From assembly GCF_004193775.1 (NCBI RefSeq), contig NC_041020.1, positions 11,539,198-11,603,197 of the forward strand: DNA of 64,000 nt, in the 5' to 3' direction. The notes under the pieces were generated by a model. The model was not told the DNA's origin. It saw only the letters and a list, made by a program, of their open reading frames with translations, and searched no databases. Below, piece by piece: positions 10,476-21,897 of this stretch. The first letter of the stretch is position 1. The number at the start of each line of letters is the position of its first letter. The DNA is from Glycine soja (lineage: Eukaryota > Streptophyta > Magnoliopsida > Fabales > Fabaceae). Made by a program: the position numbers and the translations under genes.

Positions 10476-11259
10476 AACAAATTATGCTGGCTATGAAAAT
10501 TTTGAAAATGAAGATTATCTTATTTGTAATTTCAGTCTTTAGGCTTCCATTATTTCAGTTCAGTTCAATATACATACCTATATTTGTTTCATTCCCCTCT
10601 ATGTCAGTTTCCCTCCCACACCAACACACCTACTTTCAATTCACTATCCTTTATCTATCACAATCTCAAAAACTCACTCTATATCTCTTTAACATTTAGC
10701 ACCAAATTCATTCTGTTTCATATATTTTTTTTAAGATTTTCTTTTAAATGAATATTGCTCAACTCGAACATATGTAAAAAATTATGAACATATTTTCGAG
10801 TTGATAGACATAAAAGACACTGAAGTTTCGAAAGTGTCAAGAATAAAGCAATTTGGTAGGGAACTTTGCTGAATCATTTTAGAATTTTATAAGGCTCAAT
10901 GAAACACATAGTAAGTTTGCAAGACTTGAGGGCCCTACCAACTTCAGTCCATGCCCAAAAACACATAATAACCCATTTGAATATTATGCAAAATGTACCA
11001 ATATCAAGATTATCAATCCTAGGAATCATGTTGTCAACACGTCAAAATAAATGGATTTAGTATGTTTTTAATACATTAATTAATCAATTTAATTTGAAAT
11101 TTGTGATATATGTACATTTATATGGTATTCAAACACAGAACATATTTTTAATTCAAATTATAATAACATATTTCTTTTTTTTTTATACATAACAGTGAAT
11201 GCTAAATACACTCAAGAATTAATTCATGTCAATTTTTGATATTATTTAATGTCTTAAAT
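10476..11259. other. No gene seen
   Basis: AT-rich sequence. Compared with B and C it has about 80 extra bases near 10700-10790. Open frames here are short and low in complexity. Confidence 0.5.
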
Positions 11260-11600
11260 ATATTTTTTATCCCTAATAAATTTTTTCTTTGCATTGATTT
11301 CCTAATAAAATAATAATTTTATTTTTGGTCCTTGATAATTTGTTTTACCATTTTTAAATTAGCAAATTTTTTGTTTGCTCCCTGCTAAATTACTGAATTT
11401 TTTAGTCTTAACTAAGAAAACTGAAAAAAAAATTACAAGGAAATAAACACAAAATTTGCTAATTTATCAGGGACTATAAAAAGTTCTAAGGACAAAATTA
11501 AAATTTTTGTTTAATTAAGGACTCAACGAAAAAGAAAAGTTTATTAAAGAGCAAACACAAAAATTAGATATTTATTAGGAATCAAAAATAAATTTATAGC
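11260..11600. mobile_element. MITE-like inverted-repeat element (copy A)
   Basis: Left end TATTTTTTATCCCTAATAAA and right end TTATTAGGAATCAAAAATAA are imperfect inverted repeats. The inside is AT-rich, with phrases such as GGTCCTTGATAA that are common in legume non-autonomous elements. Target-site duplication was not resolved. Confidence 0.4.
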
Positions 11601-12018
11601 TTTTTATTTAATTGAAAAATACAATATACTTTTAGAAAATCATTAAATAGAATACTATATCTCAAATTAAGAACTGATAATTTAAACACATTAAATAAAT
11701 GGAGTACATTACATGGGTGAGTTTAGTTGTTGGTTTTCTCTAGATCCCAACCCAATTTCGAATTGAAAGAACATACAGCGAATAAAAAGTGGGTCATGTA
11801 TCTATAATGACATTCCATTGGCTAGTTCGAAAAGACGAGGATTGCCAAAAAAAATTATTCTGAGTTGTTGATAACATCAAATCAAACGATTTATATTTCT
11901 TTGTGCTAGTCCCGTTGGATCGCCGTGTAGGTTTCTAATGCTTTATAATGCACACCTTCCATCTACATCTTAGTATCACTCTATCACCTGCAATATTCCT
12001 ACCACATGAAATCTACAC

Positions 12019-12024
12019 TATAAA
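12019..12024 (+). promoter_or_regulatory. Candidate TATA box, unit 2
   Basis: TATAAA in the context CACTATAAAGTGCATC, about 120 bases upstream of the small ORF. The equivalent box is kept in unit 1 of copy B (38202-38207, CACTATAAAGTCCATC) and of copy C. Conservation between diverged units supports it, but no transcript evidence is available. Confidence 0.4.
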
Positions 12025-12146
12025 GTGCATCATCTCCTCTTGTTCTCACCAAATAGGTTATTAGACCCAGAGGTCTAAGACTGACTTTGTCCACACTTTA
12101 TAATTATTTTTTATCGTGTTTGTATCTTTTAGTGTATGCTAGATCC

Positions 12147-12302
12147 ATGAGCCAAGGAACAAAACCCCATTCATGGACCTCCATTGCAGATCTACTCAGA
12201 TGGAATTCGTTGACCATGTCTCATATTTCTTTGCCCTCTCTTTTATGCTTTGCCGTATCGTTTGTTCTAACCATGGCCAATAAACATCTTCAACGACCAT
12301 GA
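12147..12302 (+). CDS. Hypothetical 51-residue ORF, unit 2 (copy A)
   Basis: ATG 12147, TGA 12300-12302. It reads MSQGTKPHSWTSIADLLRW, then MSHISLPSLLCFAVSFVLTM, then ANKHLQRP. From the internal Met it resembles a signal peptide or membrane anchor with an Ala-rich boundary. Same length as unit 1 with both replacement and silent differences. The frame extends upstream to 12087, but this ATG is the one kept in both units. A TATA box lies upstream. Function unknown. Confidence 0.3.
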   Translation: MSQGTKPHSWTSIADLLRWNSLTMSHISLPSLLCFAVSFVLTMANKHLQRP

Positions 12303-12680
12303 TTTTTTTGATTAACTATATAAGGTAAAATTTCTACCTCTTTTGTTATTGTAAGTTAACTCATTTATTAATAACAATTACATGATTAATTTGTATCGTC
12401 ACTAAAAGACATGGTGAATACCCACACTAATCGATTTGATGTAGATCTAGTCATCTCTTTGCTAAATAGTTGGGGGAAGAATCCATACGTATTAGATATT
12501 TTGAGAAACTTATCAAGATAGAATTAGATTTAGGTAGACAATATATTGTTGGTAAATGAGAATAAATTTTTTACCAAGGTACAAAATGTGTCACAAAATT
12601 TCCAAATCATCTAATACTTTACAAAGTAACCATCATTGTTATAGTACCCATGATTTCTTTCAAGCTGCTCACCATAATTA

Positions 12681-12900
12681 TTGTTGGTACCAAGAAATGG
12701 TTTATCCAAGTGGTACTAGACACGAATCCCTTAAGCATGTAGTAAAGGGTTTGAATCCTGACGAATGCATATATGGAGAAAATCTTGTTGAGAGGGAGAT
12801 CCCACTTATGAGTGCCAACAGGTCCCTTGGAGGATAATAAAATCCCCTTGGCCGGAAGCAGATATACTTATTTGCAATCGTATGCAACAACAACAATTAT
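12681..12900 (+). mobile_element. tRNA-derived SINE-like copy, unit 2 (A)
   Basis: A-box-like TGGTTTATCCAAGTGG followed by GGTTTGAATCC at 12748-12758, one base from the pol III B-box consensus GGTTCGANTCC. The tail AACAACAACAATTATTGTTG fits a SINE 3' end. It is not a functional tRNA gene, because no cloverleaf 3' half is seen. Confidence 0.55.
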
Positions 12901-13053
12901 TGTTGAGAAGTCTTACAGTCATTGCGAATAGCCAATTAGCCGCCAACAAAATGATGTTATTTTAAGAGTTTATTCTTCTGTGAAATCATTTTAAGATTTG
13001 TGATATATGCTATTGTTTTGCCATTATTTTCATTTCATTTTTACCTTCTGCAG

Positions 13054-14760
13054 ACAAGATTTTGCAAGAAATTGATGCTCTATCCTACAGAGTGCTTGGC
13101 TAACTTCTTTTTGGCACTATCAGAACATTCTATAAAAAGGTTGAATATGTGCTTGAAGATTGTAATGAGGTTCTCGTCAAAATCAACAAATTTGTCATCA
13201 ACAAGGAAGGCTTAGTATGTGTGGAAACGTTGTGTATGCCTGTTACTAAACCAGAAAGATTTGAGTTGGATGCTTTTGAGTTAGATGAACCTGAAGATGC
13301 TGGCAGGTATGCTTTTATTAGGTTAGACTTTAGAAGCTTAATGATTATGTAATTTTCTTCATACTGCGTCTCTGGAAGAAGTTATGCTTAGAGACAAAGA
13401 TATTAAAATTGTTTCACTATTTTACTTTTATAGTAAATGTAATCTTATTCTATTGTTTGAGTAATACACTTTTAAGTGAAACAAAATTTGTGTGTAAAAC
13501 TGAGGGATTTGGGCTGTTTTCTAAGGAGAAAGTATGCATTCCATAATAATTATAAGTGGTACAAGAATAATGTTTCTTCCATTTTATCTATGCAAGTATT
13601 TTTTGTTTATTGTTTATCTTCAGCTCTTTACTAATACTAGTATATGCTGTTTAATTTCAAGGTATATAGTTAGAAAGAGCATAAAGAGTGCAAAAGACAT
13701 AGTTCGTTTCCCTTTCCAACAGGATGCCACCATACTTTACTTATTGCACACTGTGTACAGAGGCAGAGAGAATCTCCCATTACTTACTGTGCACTATGTA
13801 AGTTTGATTTGATCACCTTTCTTTTTCTTTTTGTTTATGAGCTCTTCTATCTTTACTAACATTGTTTTTCTCCATGTTCTTCCTCTGACCTTCAACTCCT
13901 ATTCTCAAAATAAAATGAAAATGCGTAATTCCCTTAAGCTGTTGGCACTCCCCTAATCCCTTCTCAATCCTCAGGTTGCCTTGAAATTGTGGAAACTCCA
14001 AGGATGTTAGATGTACCTGAATCTCAGGATTTTGACATTCCAATTTTTATTGAGATAAAATCCTTTTGGAATCTCCCGAAACAAATGAAGTGCCTCATTT
14101 GATGGATGAGGTAAAGAATAACTAAATGATGAAAATACTCTTTGACATTCTAACAGGCACACTATGAGTGGTTTGCAATACATTCATAATTGTCTCCACG
14201 CAAACTCGCATAAAGAAAAACCATATTGTTGTTTGATCTAGGAACTTTGAATTGGTATGAAACTTTAGATTCTAAGATAGAGGAAACTTATCCTAGTACT
14301 AACCCTTTGTTTCATTATGTCTGTCTCAGGAAACAAATTCATGTGGAACTATATAACCAATCAGAATTATGTAAGAACCCTTGCAAATCTCCAGTTAAGT
14401 TTTATTAAATTCTATGTTTTGCTTAATAGTGCATGATTTCTTTATTTTTTTCTCTTTAGTAGCTGGCTTTGGAAAGTTGTCAGTTTGATTATTGCTTACA
14501 AGATTGGCTTATGATGGTCTTCTTTAATGATGTACCGGAAAGTTGCAAGTTGCCTACTTCAGAGTTTTCTGTGTGCAAGAAAACAAAGAGAGGAGGACAT
14601 TGTAAACTTTTCACAAGTTTTTGTAGGCCAGGCACGGAAAGAATCTGCACTACTATTTAATGAAAAGTTTGGTGACTTCTGTAAAAAAAAAAGTTTGGTG
14701 ACTAATTTTCTTAAGGCAGTGATGCAGAAACTTGAGTTATGTTTTCTTGTCTTACTACTC
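13054..14760 (+). pseudogene. Cohesin kleisin RAD21/SCC1-like pseudogene (copy A)
   Basis: An exon at 13054-13306 with a CTGCAG acceptor and GCAG|GTATGC donor reads DKILQEIDALSYRVLG, stop, LLFGTIRTFYKKVEYVLEDC, then PVTKPERFELDAFELDEPED. This matches the end of the N-terminal Rad21/Rec8 domain, which clasps the SMC head. The TAA sits where the family has an aromatic residue. Near 14573-14690 a second piece reads REEDIVNFSQVFVGQARKES then ALLFNE, like the C-terminal winged-helix domain. The first exons and most of the middle are missing. Sequence at 13926-14486 is absent from copy C. Confidence 0.65.
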
Positions 14761-14995
14761 CGCTTTTTCTGTAGATGACATACTTTGTTAAAGGATGAAA
14801 AATTGTTCTTCGTAACTATCAATTCTACTTTTATCTGAGTGATGATAACAGGAAAATGTGGAATTGTAGTTGTCCAGTCGGTTTGTTTGTCAAACAATAG
14901 TGATGTACTTCTATAACTTTTTTTAGGGTGATCGATGCCCTTTCAGTTAATGGATAAACTTTGTCTGATTGGAATATAAGTATATCAATCTCCAA

Positions 14996-17900
14996 TGTAC
15001 CTCGACACCGGTGCAAGCAACCACATGTGCGGCGATAAAAGCATGTTTGTGGAGATCAATGAAGCGGCAACTGGCAATGTCTCATTTGGAGACGACTCAA
15101 AGATACCAGTCAAAGGCAAAGGTAAAATTCTCATACGTTTGAAGAATGGGAGTCATCAATTCATATCCAATGTCTACTATGTGCCTAACATGAAGAATAA
15201 TATTTTGAGCTTGGGACAATTATTAGAGAAAGGCTATGACATCCATTTGAAAGAACATAGTCTTTTCTTAAGAGATTGTAGACATAACTTGATTGCTAAG
15301 GTGCCTATGTCAAAGAATAGAATGTTCCTCTTGAACATTCAAAATGATGTGGCAAAGTGTCTCAAGGCTTGCTATACCGACTCTTCGTGGCTATGGCATC
15401 TACGGTTCGGGCACCTCAACTTCGACAGTCTAGAATGTTTAGCGAAGAAGGAGATGGTGAGAGGCTTGCCTAGCATCAACCACCCAGACCAACTTTGCGA
15501 AGGATGTCTAATTGGGAAGCAATTTGGTAAAAGTTTTCCAAAGGAATCAACAACAAGAGCAACAAAGCCGCTAGAGCTCATACACACCGATGTCTGTGGA
15601 CCAATCAAACCCAACTCATTTGGTAAGAATAAGTACTTTCTCCTATTTATTGATGATTATTCCAGAAAAACCTGGGTTTATTTCTTGAAGGAGAAATCAG
15701 AAGTGTTTGAAAACTTTAAGAAGTTCAAAGCCCTCGTGGAGAAAGAAAGTGGTCTTTCCATCAAGGCCATGAGATCTGATCGAGGAGGAGAGTTCACTTC
15801 AAATAAGTTCAACAAATATTGTGAAGACCATGGAATTCGTCGCCCACTGACAGTGCCAAGATCGCCACAACAAAATGGAGTAGCAGAGAGAAAGAACCGG
15901 ACCATACTTAACATGGTGCGAAGCATGCTCAAGAGCAAGAAGATGCCGAAGGAGTTTTGGGCTGAAATAGTGGCATGTGCAGATTACCTAACAAACCGTT
16001 CCCCAACAAGAAACGTGCATGAGAAGACACCACAAGAAGCATGGAGTGGAAGGAAGCCCGGGATCTCTCACCTCAAAGTGTTTGGAAGCATTGCCTATAC
16101 CCATGTTCCAGACGAAAAGAGGACAAAGCTTGATGATAAAAGTGAGAAGTACGTGTTTGTGGGTTATGACTCAAGATCCAAGGGGTACAAGCTCTATAAT
16201 CCAAATAGTAGAAAGATCGTCATAAGTCGCGACGTGGAGTTCGACGAAGAAGATTGTTGGGATTGGAGTGTTCAAGAAGATAAGTATGATTTTCTTCCTT
16301 ATTTTGAAGAAGATGATGAAATTGAACAACCAATCATAGAGGAACATATTACACCACCTGCCTCACCGACACCAAGGCTGGATGAAACAAGTTCAAGTGA
16401 GAGGACACCGCGACTAAGGAGCATTGAAGAGATTTATGAGGTAACCAAAAACCTAAACGACATTAACCTCTTTTGTCTTTTTGGTGATTGTGAGCCTCTA
16501 AGCTATCAAGAAGCGGCGAAAAACATAAAGTGGAAAGACGCCATGGACGAAGAAATCAAGTCAATCACGAAGAATGATACGTGGGAACTTACTACACTTC
16601 CACGAGGACACAAAGCAATCGGAGTAAGATGGGTGTACAAGGAAAAGAAGAATGCTAAAGGAGAAGTAGAGAGATACAAAGCAAGATTGGTGGCTAAAGG
16701 CTATAGTCAAAGACAAGGAATTGACTATGATGAGGTATTTTCTCCTGTTGCTCGTCTTGAAACTATTAGACTGATCATTTCTTTGGCAGCCCAAAATAAA
16801 TGGAAGATCTATCAAATGGATGTGAAGTCAGCCTTCTTGAATGGTTTTCTCGAAGAAGAAGTCTATATTGAGCAACCACTGGGCTATGAAGTAAAAAGGC
16901 AAGGAGAAAAAGTCTTGAAGTTGAAGAAGGCGTTGTACGGTCTCAAGCAAGCACCGAGATCTTGGAATGTTCGAATCGACAAGTACTTTTAAGACAAGAA
17001 CTTCATCAAGTGTCCATATGAGCATGCACTCTATATCAAAGCGCAAAGTGGAGATATTTTGATTGTGTGTTTGTATATAGATGACTTGATCTTTACAGGG
17101 AACAATCCAAGCATGTTCAAAGAGTTCAAGAAAGATATGTCAAATGAATTTGAGATGACGGATATGGGGCTCATGGCATATTATCTCGGCATCGAAGTAA
17201 AACAAGAAGACAATGGAATTTTCATCACCCAAGAAGGCTATGCCAAAGAAGTCCTTAAGAAGTTCAAGATGGATGACGCCAATCCAGTTGGTACCCCGAT
17301 GGAATGTGGCAGCAAGTTGAGCAAGCATGAAAAAGGAGAGAATGTGGATCCAACTCTTTACAAAAGTTTGGTTGGAAGTTTACGTTACTTGACATGTACA
17401 AGGCCGGATATTCTCTATGCTGTAGGAGTAGTAAGTCGCTACATGGAAGCTCCAACCACAACTCACTTCAAGGCGGCAAAGAGAATCCTTCGATACATCA
17501 AAGGTACAACAAACTTTGGCTTGCACTATTACTCTTCTGACAATTATAACATTGTTGGCTATAGTGATAGCGATTGGAGTGGAGACTTGGATGATAGAAA
17601 GAGCACTACTGGTTTTGTGTTCTTTATGGGAGATACTACTTTCACTTGGATGTCAAAGAAGCAACCAATAGTCACACTATCAACTTGTGAAGCCGAGTAT
17701 GTCGCTGCCACATCATGCGTTTGTCATGCAATTTGGCTAAGAAACTTGTTGAAAGAGTTAAAAATGCCACAAGAAGAACCTATGGAAATATGTGTTGACA
17801 ATAAATCAGCACTCGCTTTGGCAAAGAATCCAGTCTTTCATGAAAGAAGTAAGCACATCGACACCCGTTACCACTTCATAAGAGAATGCATTGAGAAGAA

Positions 17901-18021
17901 GGAGGTAAAGTTGAAGTATGTGATGTCTCAAGATCAAGCTGCCGACATTTTCACAAAGCCACTTAAGTTGGAAACTTTCGTGAAGCTAAGGAGTATGCTT
18001 GGAGTCACAAATCAAGTTTAA
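14996..18021 (+). pseudogene. Ty1/copia pol, 5' truncated with one nonsense codon
   Basis: The frame starts inside the protease at [13 protein letters not shown]. It continues through the GAG-pre-integrase zinc region ([10 protein letters not shown]), integrase ([24 protein letters not shown]: the D, D, E residues), reverse transcriptase ([26 protein letters not shown] at the YVDD site) and RNase H (STCEAEYVA). It ends at TAA 18019. A TAA at 16990-16992, probably from CAA, splits reverse transcriptase between DKYF and DKNF; otherwise the frame is open. Gag and the start of protease are missing, so the element is dead, but the preserved frame suggests modest age. Confidence 0.95.
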
Positions 18022-18028
18022 GGGGGGA

Positions 18029-18402
18029 TGTTGAAATATAAACTTGATTTGGGCCCAAATTAATTATTTGGTTCCTTGGACTTAGTTATTTTGGGCTTAA
18101 GTAATTATGGGTCATGTTTCTAGAGAATTCTTGTAGTGTTTGGAGTGTCTAGATATTTCTTATAGTTGTAATATTCTCTAGAATACTCTTTGGATCTCTA
18201 GAGTTGAGAACTCTCTAGAATTAGTGTGTCTAGAGTTCTCCTTAGAGTAGTATAAATAGAGATGTAATCCTACACATTTGCATCAAGCAAAAATACAAAG
18301 TTCTCTCCTCCATAAAGAATTCTCCTTCCTATCAAGTTTCTATTCAAAGTCTCCAATATTCCTAAGCACTTTTCCTAAACATAAAAAGCCTTATTTCCAA
18401 CA
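18029..18402 (+). mobile_element. 3' LTR of the copia element
   Basis: Starts TGTTGAAATA right after the polypurine tract and ends TTCCAACA, giving 5-base inverted ends TGTTG/CAACA and a length of 374 bases. A TATAAATA box lies near 18251. The repeated TCTAGA-type motifs (TCTAGAGAATTC, TCTCTAGAAT) are internal. Confidence 0.85.
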
Positions 18403-18985
18403 TTTGTATCAATTAATTTCTTTTAAGTTATCCTTAACTGTATATTCTCATACCTGTACAGCCTCAGGATTTTTCTCGTTCCGGTGTGATTCACATGAGG
18501 TATTATAGACATCAAGAAAATAAGAAAATAAGCAGGGAATGAAGGAAGACAAAAAGAAAGAGTGTATAATGGAAAAAGACAGGGACATCATGATAAAACA
18601 AAAAAAAAGTAGTTGTTGATATTTAAATGAAGTTAATTTATCTGACAGACACAATATCCTTTCCCATGATGGGAGACATATTACACTCTTCCACGATAGC
18701 CTTGATGTACCCATGGACCAAACTCATTAAATCTGTGAGTTAGCCAGATTAGGCTTGGAAAAAAACCACATTGAATGCTCTACTTGTTTTAAGGCTTGTG
18801 GCACATCCTGATTATTGGTTAAACCAATGGTGTACAAGCTATGACCCTTACGTACATACCTATGGTTATTATATTTGGTATCTAGACATTTAAAAATATC
18901 ATGATATCGGTCCTTTAATTTCTTTCCCCTCGTTAGTCACTCAATAATTTAATTTTCTAGTAAATTATTTTGTCAATATTTTAAA
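18403..18985. other. Copy A-specific sequence beside the copia element
   Basis: Absent from copy C. No coding region is supported. A TGTACAG acceptor-like site at about 18455 is followed by a short open stretch (PQDFSRSGVIHMR) that could be an exon piece of unknown origin. It probably arrived with the copia fragment. Confidence 0.4.
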
Positions 18986-19220
18986 AAGGAATTCTTGTTC
19001 ATATTTATCCTATTTGACTCAAATACGATTGTTTTAGGTGAGAGATACAAGGGATATTGAAAAAGAAAGTTAAAAAGTAAAAGAAGACTAATAACAAAAA
19101 AGTAAGAGGCTTATTTAGTAACAAATTAAAATTTTGAAAACTTCTTTAAAAGATAAATAGTTTAAAACATCTTTCTAGAAATAGTTTAAACTTCTTTGAA
19201 TAGATTCTCAAGTCTACTTT

Positions 19221-19542
19221 AGGCCTAAATATGCTTTTGGTCCCTGTAAATTAATGTTTTTCTGGTTCCTGTAAGTTCATTTTTCTAATTTTAGTCCTTG
19301 TTCGCTCTTTTTCAATTTTTGTTTCTGTAAGATATTGTGCTCATTTTTTGTTCCTACTGTAAGATATTTTGTTCATTTTTGAAAAACATAAACTTACAAG
19401 GATTAAAAATGAGCAAAAAACTTATAGGAACCAAAATTTGAAAAGCATAAACTTATTATAAGGACTAAAATTAGAAAAATGAACACAATGACCAAATATC
19501 AAAAAACACAAACATAAAAGGACCAAGAACATATTTAGGCCT
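19221..19542. mobile_element. MITE, full length (copy A)
   Basis: Left end AGGCCTAAATATGCTTTTGG and right end CCAAGAACATATTTAGGCCT are inverted repeats. The inside holds TTGGTCC/GGACCAA and CTGTAAG-type phrases typical of a common legume MITE family. Copy C keeps only the right half (58027-58255), because its left half was deleted. Confidence 0.65.
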
Positions 19543-20555
19543 CTACTTATTATATGAACTTTCCATAAGGAACAAATTTTGAGCCAAAACAACAAGCACA
19601 CTTCCATTCTCACTTCTTTTTATTTTTCCTGTCAACTTGTATGATTTTTCTTATTTTTTTATTTTATCCAAATCACTTGGTTCTTTTTATATAATTTTTC
19701 TCTATATGCCAAGGAAATTCAGTAAAAAGTTCAGCTTAAAATTCACAGTGACAAATTCCCAGTAATTTTTAAAAGTTCGTATGTTCAAGCTGCCAGCACC
19801 AGCGATTTTAGACTTTGAATTTTTTTAAGCATGGTATATTGATTTCCTTTGGTTTACTTTCAACTTTCCTATGTATGTTAAATTCACTAGGCCTATTTAC
19901 CACAACTTTAGGAGTTCAACATTCACTTAGGATCAAAATTTCAGCCAGCAATTCAATCACCAAAACTCAAATTCACAATAGACACAATCATAAGGAAACC
20001 TAAAAGTTCAAGAAAAGGTTCACAATCAAAGACTCTCTAAGAATTATGCATGAACATGTTAAGGACTAATTAACATGCAAGATTTGACTCAAATCAAATT
20101 ATAGGCTAAAAAAATTTCATACACTCATGAACAAATGAGTTAGACAAAGAAAAAAGAAAAATAAAATTCAACACAACATAAGGAATCTTACGTGACAAGT
20201 TTCATGACTAGACATGACTTTTATGACAAAACTACAATTGGTGAATATGTCATTCTAGATTTTTGAGGTTTTCTTCTACTTTAATGTTTTTGTAAGAATT
20301 TTATGGTTTAGGTTTCAGCCAAAAAAATTGACAATATAAAACTCAAAGGAACCTAAACTCAACACAATTCATGGTTCAAGAACAAGAACAAGGAATTTGA
20401 ACCATAGAAAATCAAATCTAGCTTCTATAGCAAGCTTAATCGGTGGAACTTCTAAAAAATTATGTTAACAACATTCAGCACAAGACACGTGAGGAGATAC
20501 ATGGAGAGAAACGAAGAAACAACAATGGAGGAGAAAGTAAAGCTGAAAATTAGTG
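19543..20555. other. No gene seen
   Basis: AT-rich sequence collinear with 58256-59249 in copy C. Short open frames occur, but none shows a domain or a conserved start. Confidence 0.5.
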
Positions 20556-20985
20556 GAGGTTTAAGGAGCACCTACTTGAAGCTCTTGTGCTCTGATACCA
20601 CTTGTTGGAAGCTTGCTTATGAAGCTTCTATGGAGGCTGGATCTTTGAGCTTCAATAAGGTCCTTCAATGGTGATTTTTAGCCATGGAATTGCAGTGAAA
20701 GATAAAGGAGAAGAGGTTAGAGGAGACGTCATCCACTAGAGAATAAGTCATGGAAGGAGAAGCTTCACCACCAAGAGAGTGGCTTGGATAAGAAGCTTAA
20801 AGAGGAAGCTTCAATGGAGGAAGAGAATACCAGAGAGAGAGGGGGAGGGGGGGGGGGCGAGGTGTGGGAATTGAAGGAGATTAGAGAGAGAAGTTGAACT
20901 TTGAAGTGTTTCTCACAAGTTTTTCATTCATCAAAGTTACGACAAGTGTTACTTTGAAGATGTTATATAGGTTTTTTCAATGCCA
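20556..20985 (-). mobile_element. LTR relic, minus orientation (copy A)
   Basis: 20560-20860 is the reverse complement of 1440-1625 and nearby sequence. 20860-20975 is the reverse complement of 340-430, the end of the gypsy LTR. A poly-G run at about 20843-20859 corresponds to the poly-C next to that LTR. Copy C keeps only the left part. Confidence 0.6.
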
Positions 20986-21897
20986 CCTGGTTAATAGGAA
21001 CAAATAAAGATTCAAAACAACAAAGAAGGTTGACAAGGAAAAAAGAAAACAAGATGGAAATTATGAAAACATAGGAAGAGGATATGATGTAAGTTAACAA
21101 GATTCAATGATGGTGGGAATAGATGTGATTCGGGAACCTACCAGCCAAGGTGAGATTTTGTTTAGAATTTGTAAAACAGACGGTACAGAAGAAGGGCTTA
21201 GATTCCTCAACATTTTGAGGCCATGTAGGGTGTAAAACATATGTTCCCTTCACAATGCAAACATATCAGGATATACTCGTGAAGATACTGATGAGTTCAT
21301 TTTTTGTAGCTACAATGGACACAACTGGGTATCTTCCAAGGTAGAATGGTTTCATGAGTAAAGAACACTCCAAAGTGAATCTGAAGTTATTCCTTTCTTG
21401 AAAGCATCAATAAGTGACAGTTTTTTCAATCTTGAAATCAGATTTTACCTTTTATTTTAATTTTGTATTTTTTAAACTTTTAGATAACAAATAATTACGA
21501 AAACAATCTTAGTATTGTACACCAAAATATTTAGGACAAAAAATTTATTTATTTTAAAATGTAAATTAATTATTTCAGGGTATTAAAGAAATTTTATACA
21601 TTTAATTAAAATAAAATCTCAATTTTCTCTCCTCCATAATTCATGTATCCTATTTCTCTCTCCTTAGTGATCACATTCTCGGTTCCCGTATATCCTTTCT
21701 CTCTTCTCTGTATCTCATCAGCTCACAGATTGATGCCGCACTGGGCATTGTGAGTCACAACGATGACTTTCAATGCGGTGTTGGACCGAAATTCAGAGTC
21801 TCTTTGGTGGAGCACGCTGTTGCAGCGTGAAAATTTGGTGAAGAGAGGATGGAGGGCATATCCAATGTGCAGTGGGAAAGGATATAAAAAAAAAAAA
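20986..21897. other. No gene seen
   Basis: 20986-21337 is missing from copy C. The rest is shared. Near 21720 copy A lacks 138 bases present at 59974-60122 in C. No domain recognised. Confidence 0.45.

Larger units (their letters stand above)
11640..12905 (+). repeat. Promoter/small-ORF duplication, unit 2 (copy A)
   Basis: Second member of the pair described at 8030-9010. It keeps the full upstream part: an ATTGGCT (reverse CCAAT) box near 11815, a TATAAA box at 12019-12024, a leader, the small ORF, a GTAAAA donor-like site and a SINE-like tail. Confidence 0.7.
14996..18402 (+). mobile_element. 5'-truncated Ty1/copia retrotransposon
   Basis: Pol is followed by a polypurine tract AAGGGGGGA (18020-18028) and one LTR. 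No 5' LTR, primer-binding site or gag exists. Comparison with copy C shows the left breakpoint just after CTCCAATG (14995 versus 57767). Homology returns only at about 18986 (57889 in C), 580 bases beyond the LTR. So this is a rearranged fragment that replaced about 120 bases of the block, not a clean insertion. Confidence 0.85.

Noticed and set aside
12681..12760. tRNA gene
   Set aside because: Boxes A and B are present, but no acceptor stem or cloverleaf 3' half follows. SINE-like is the better reading.
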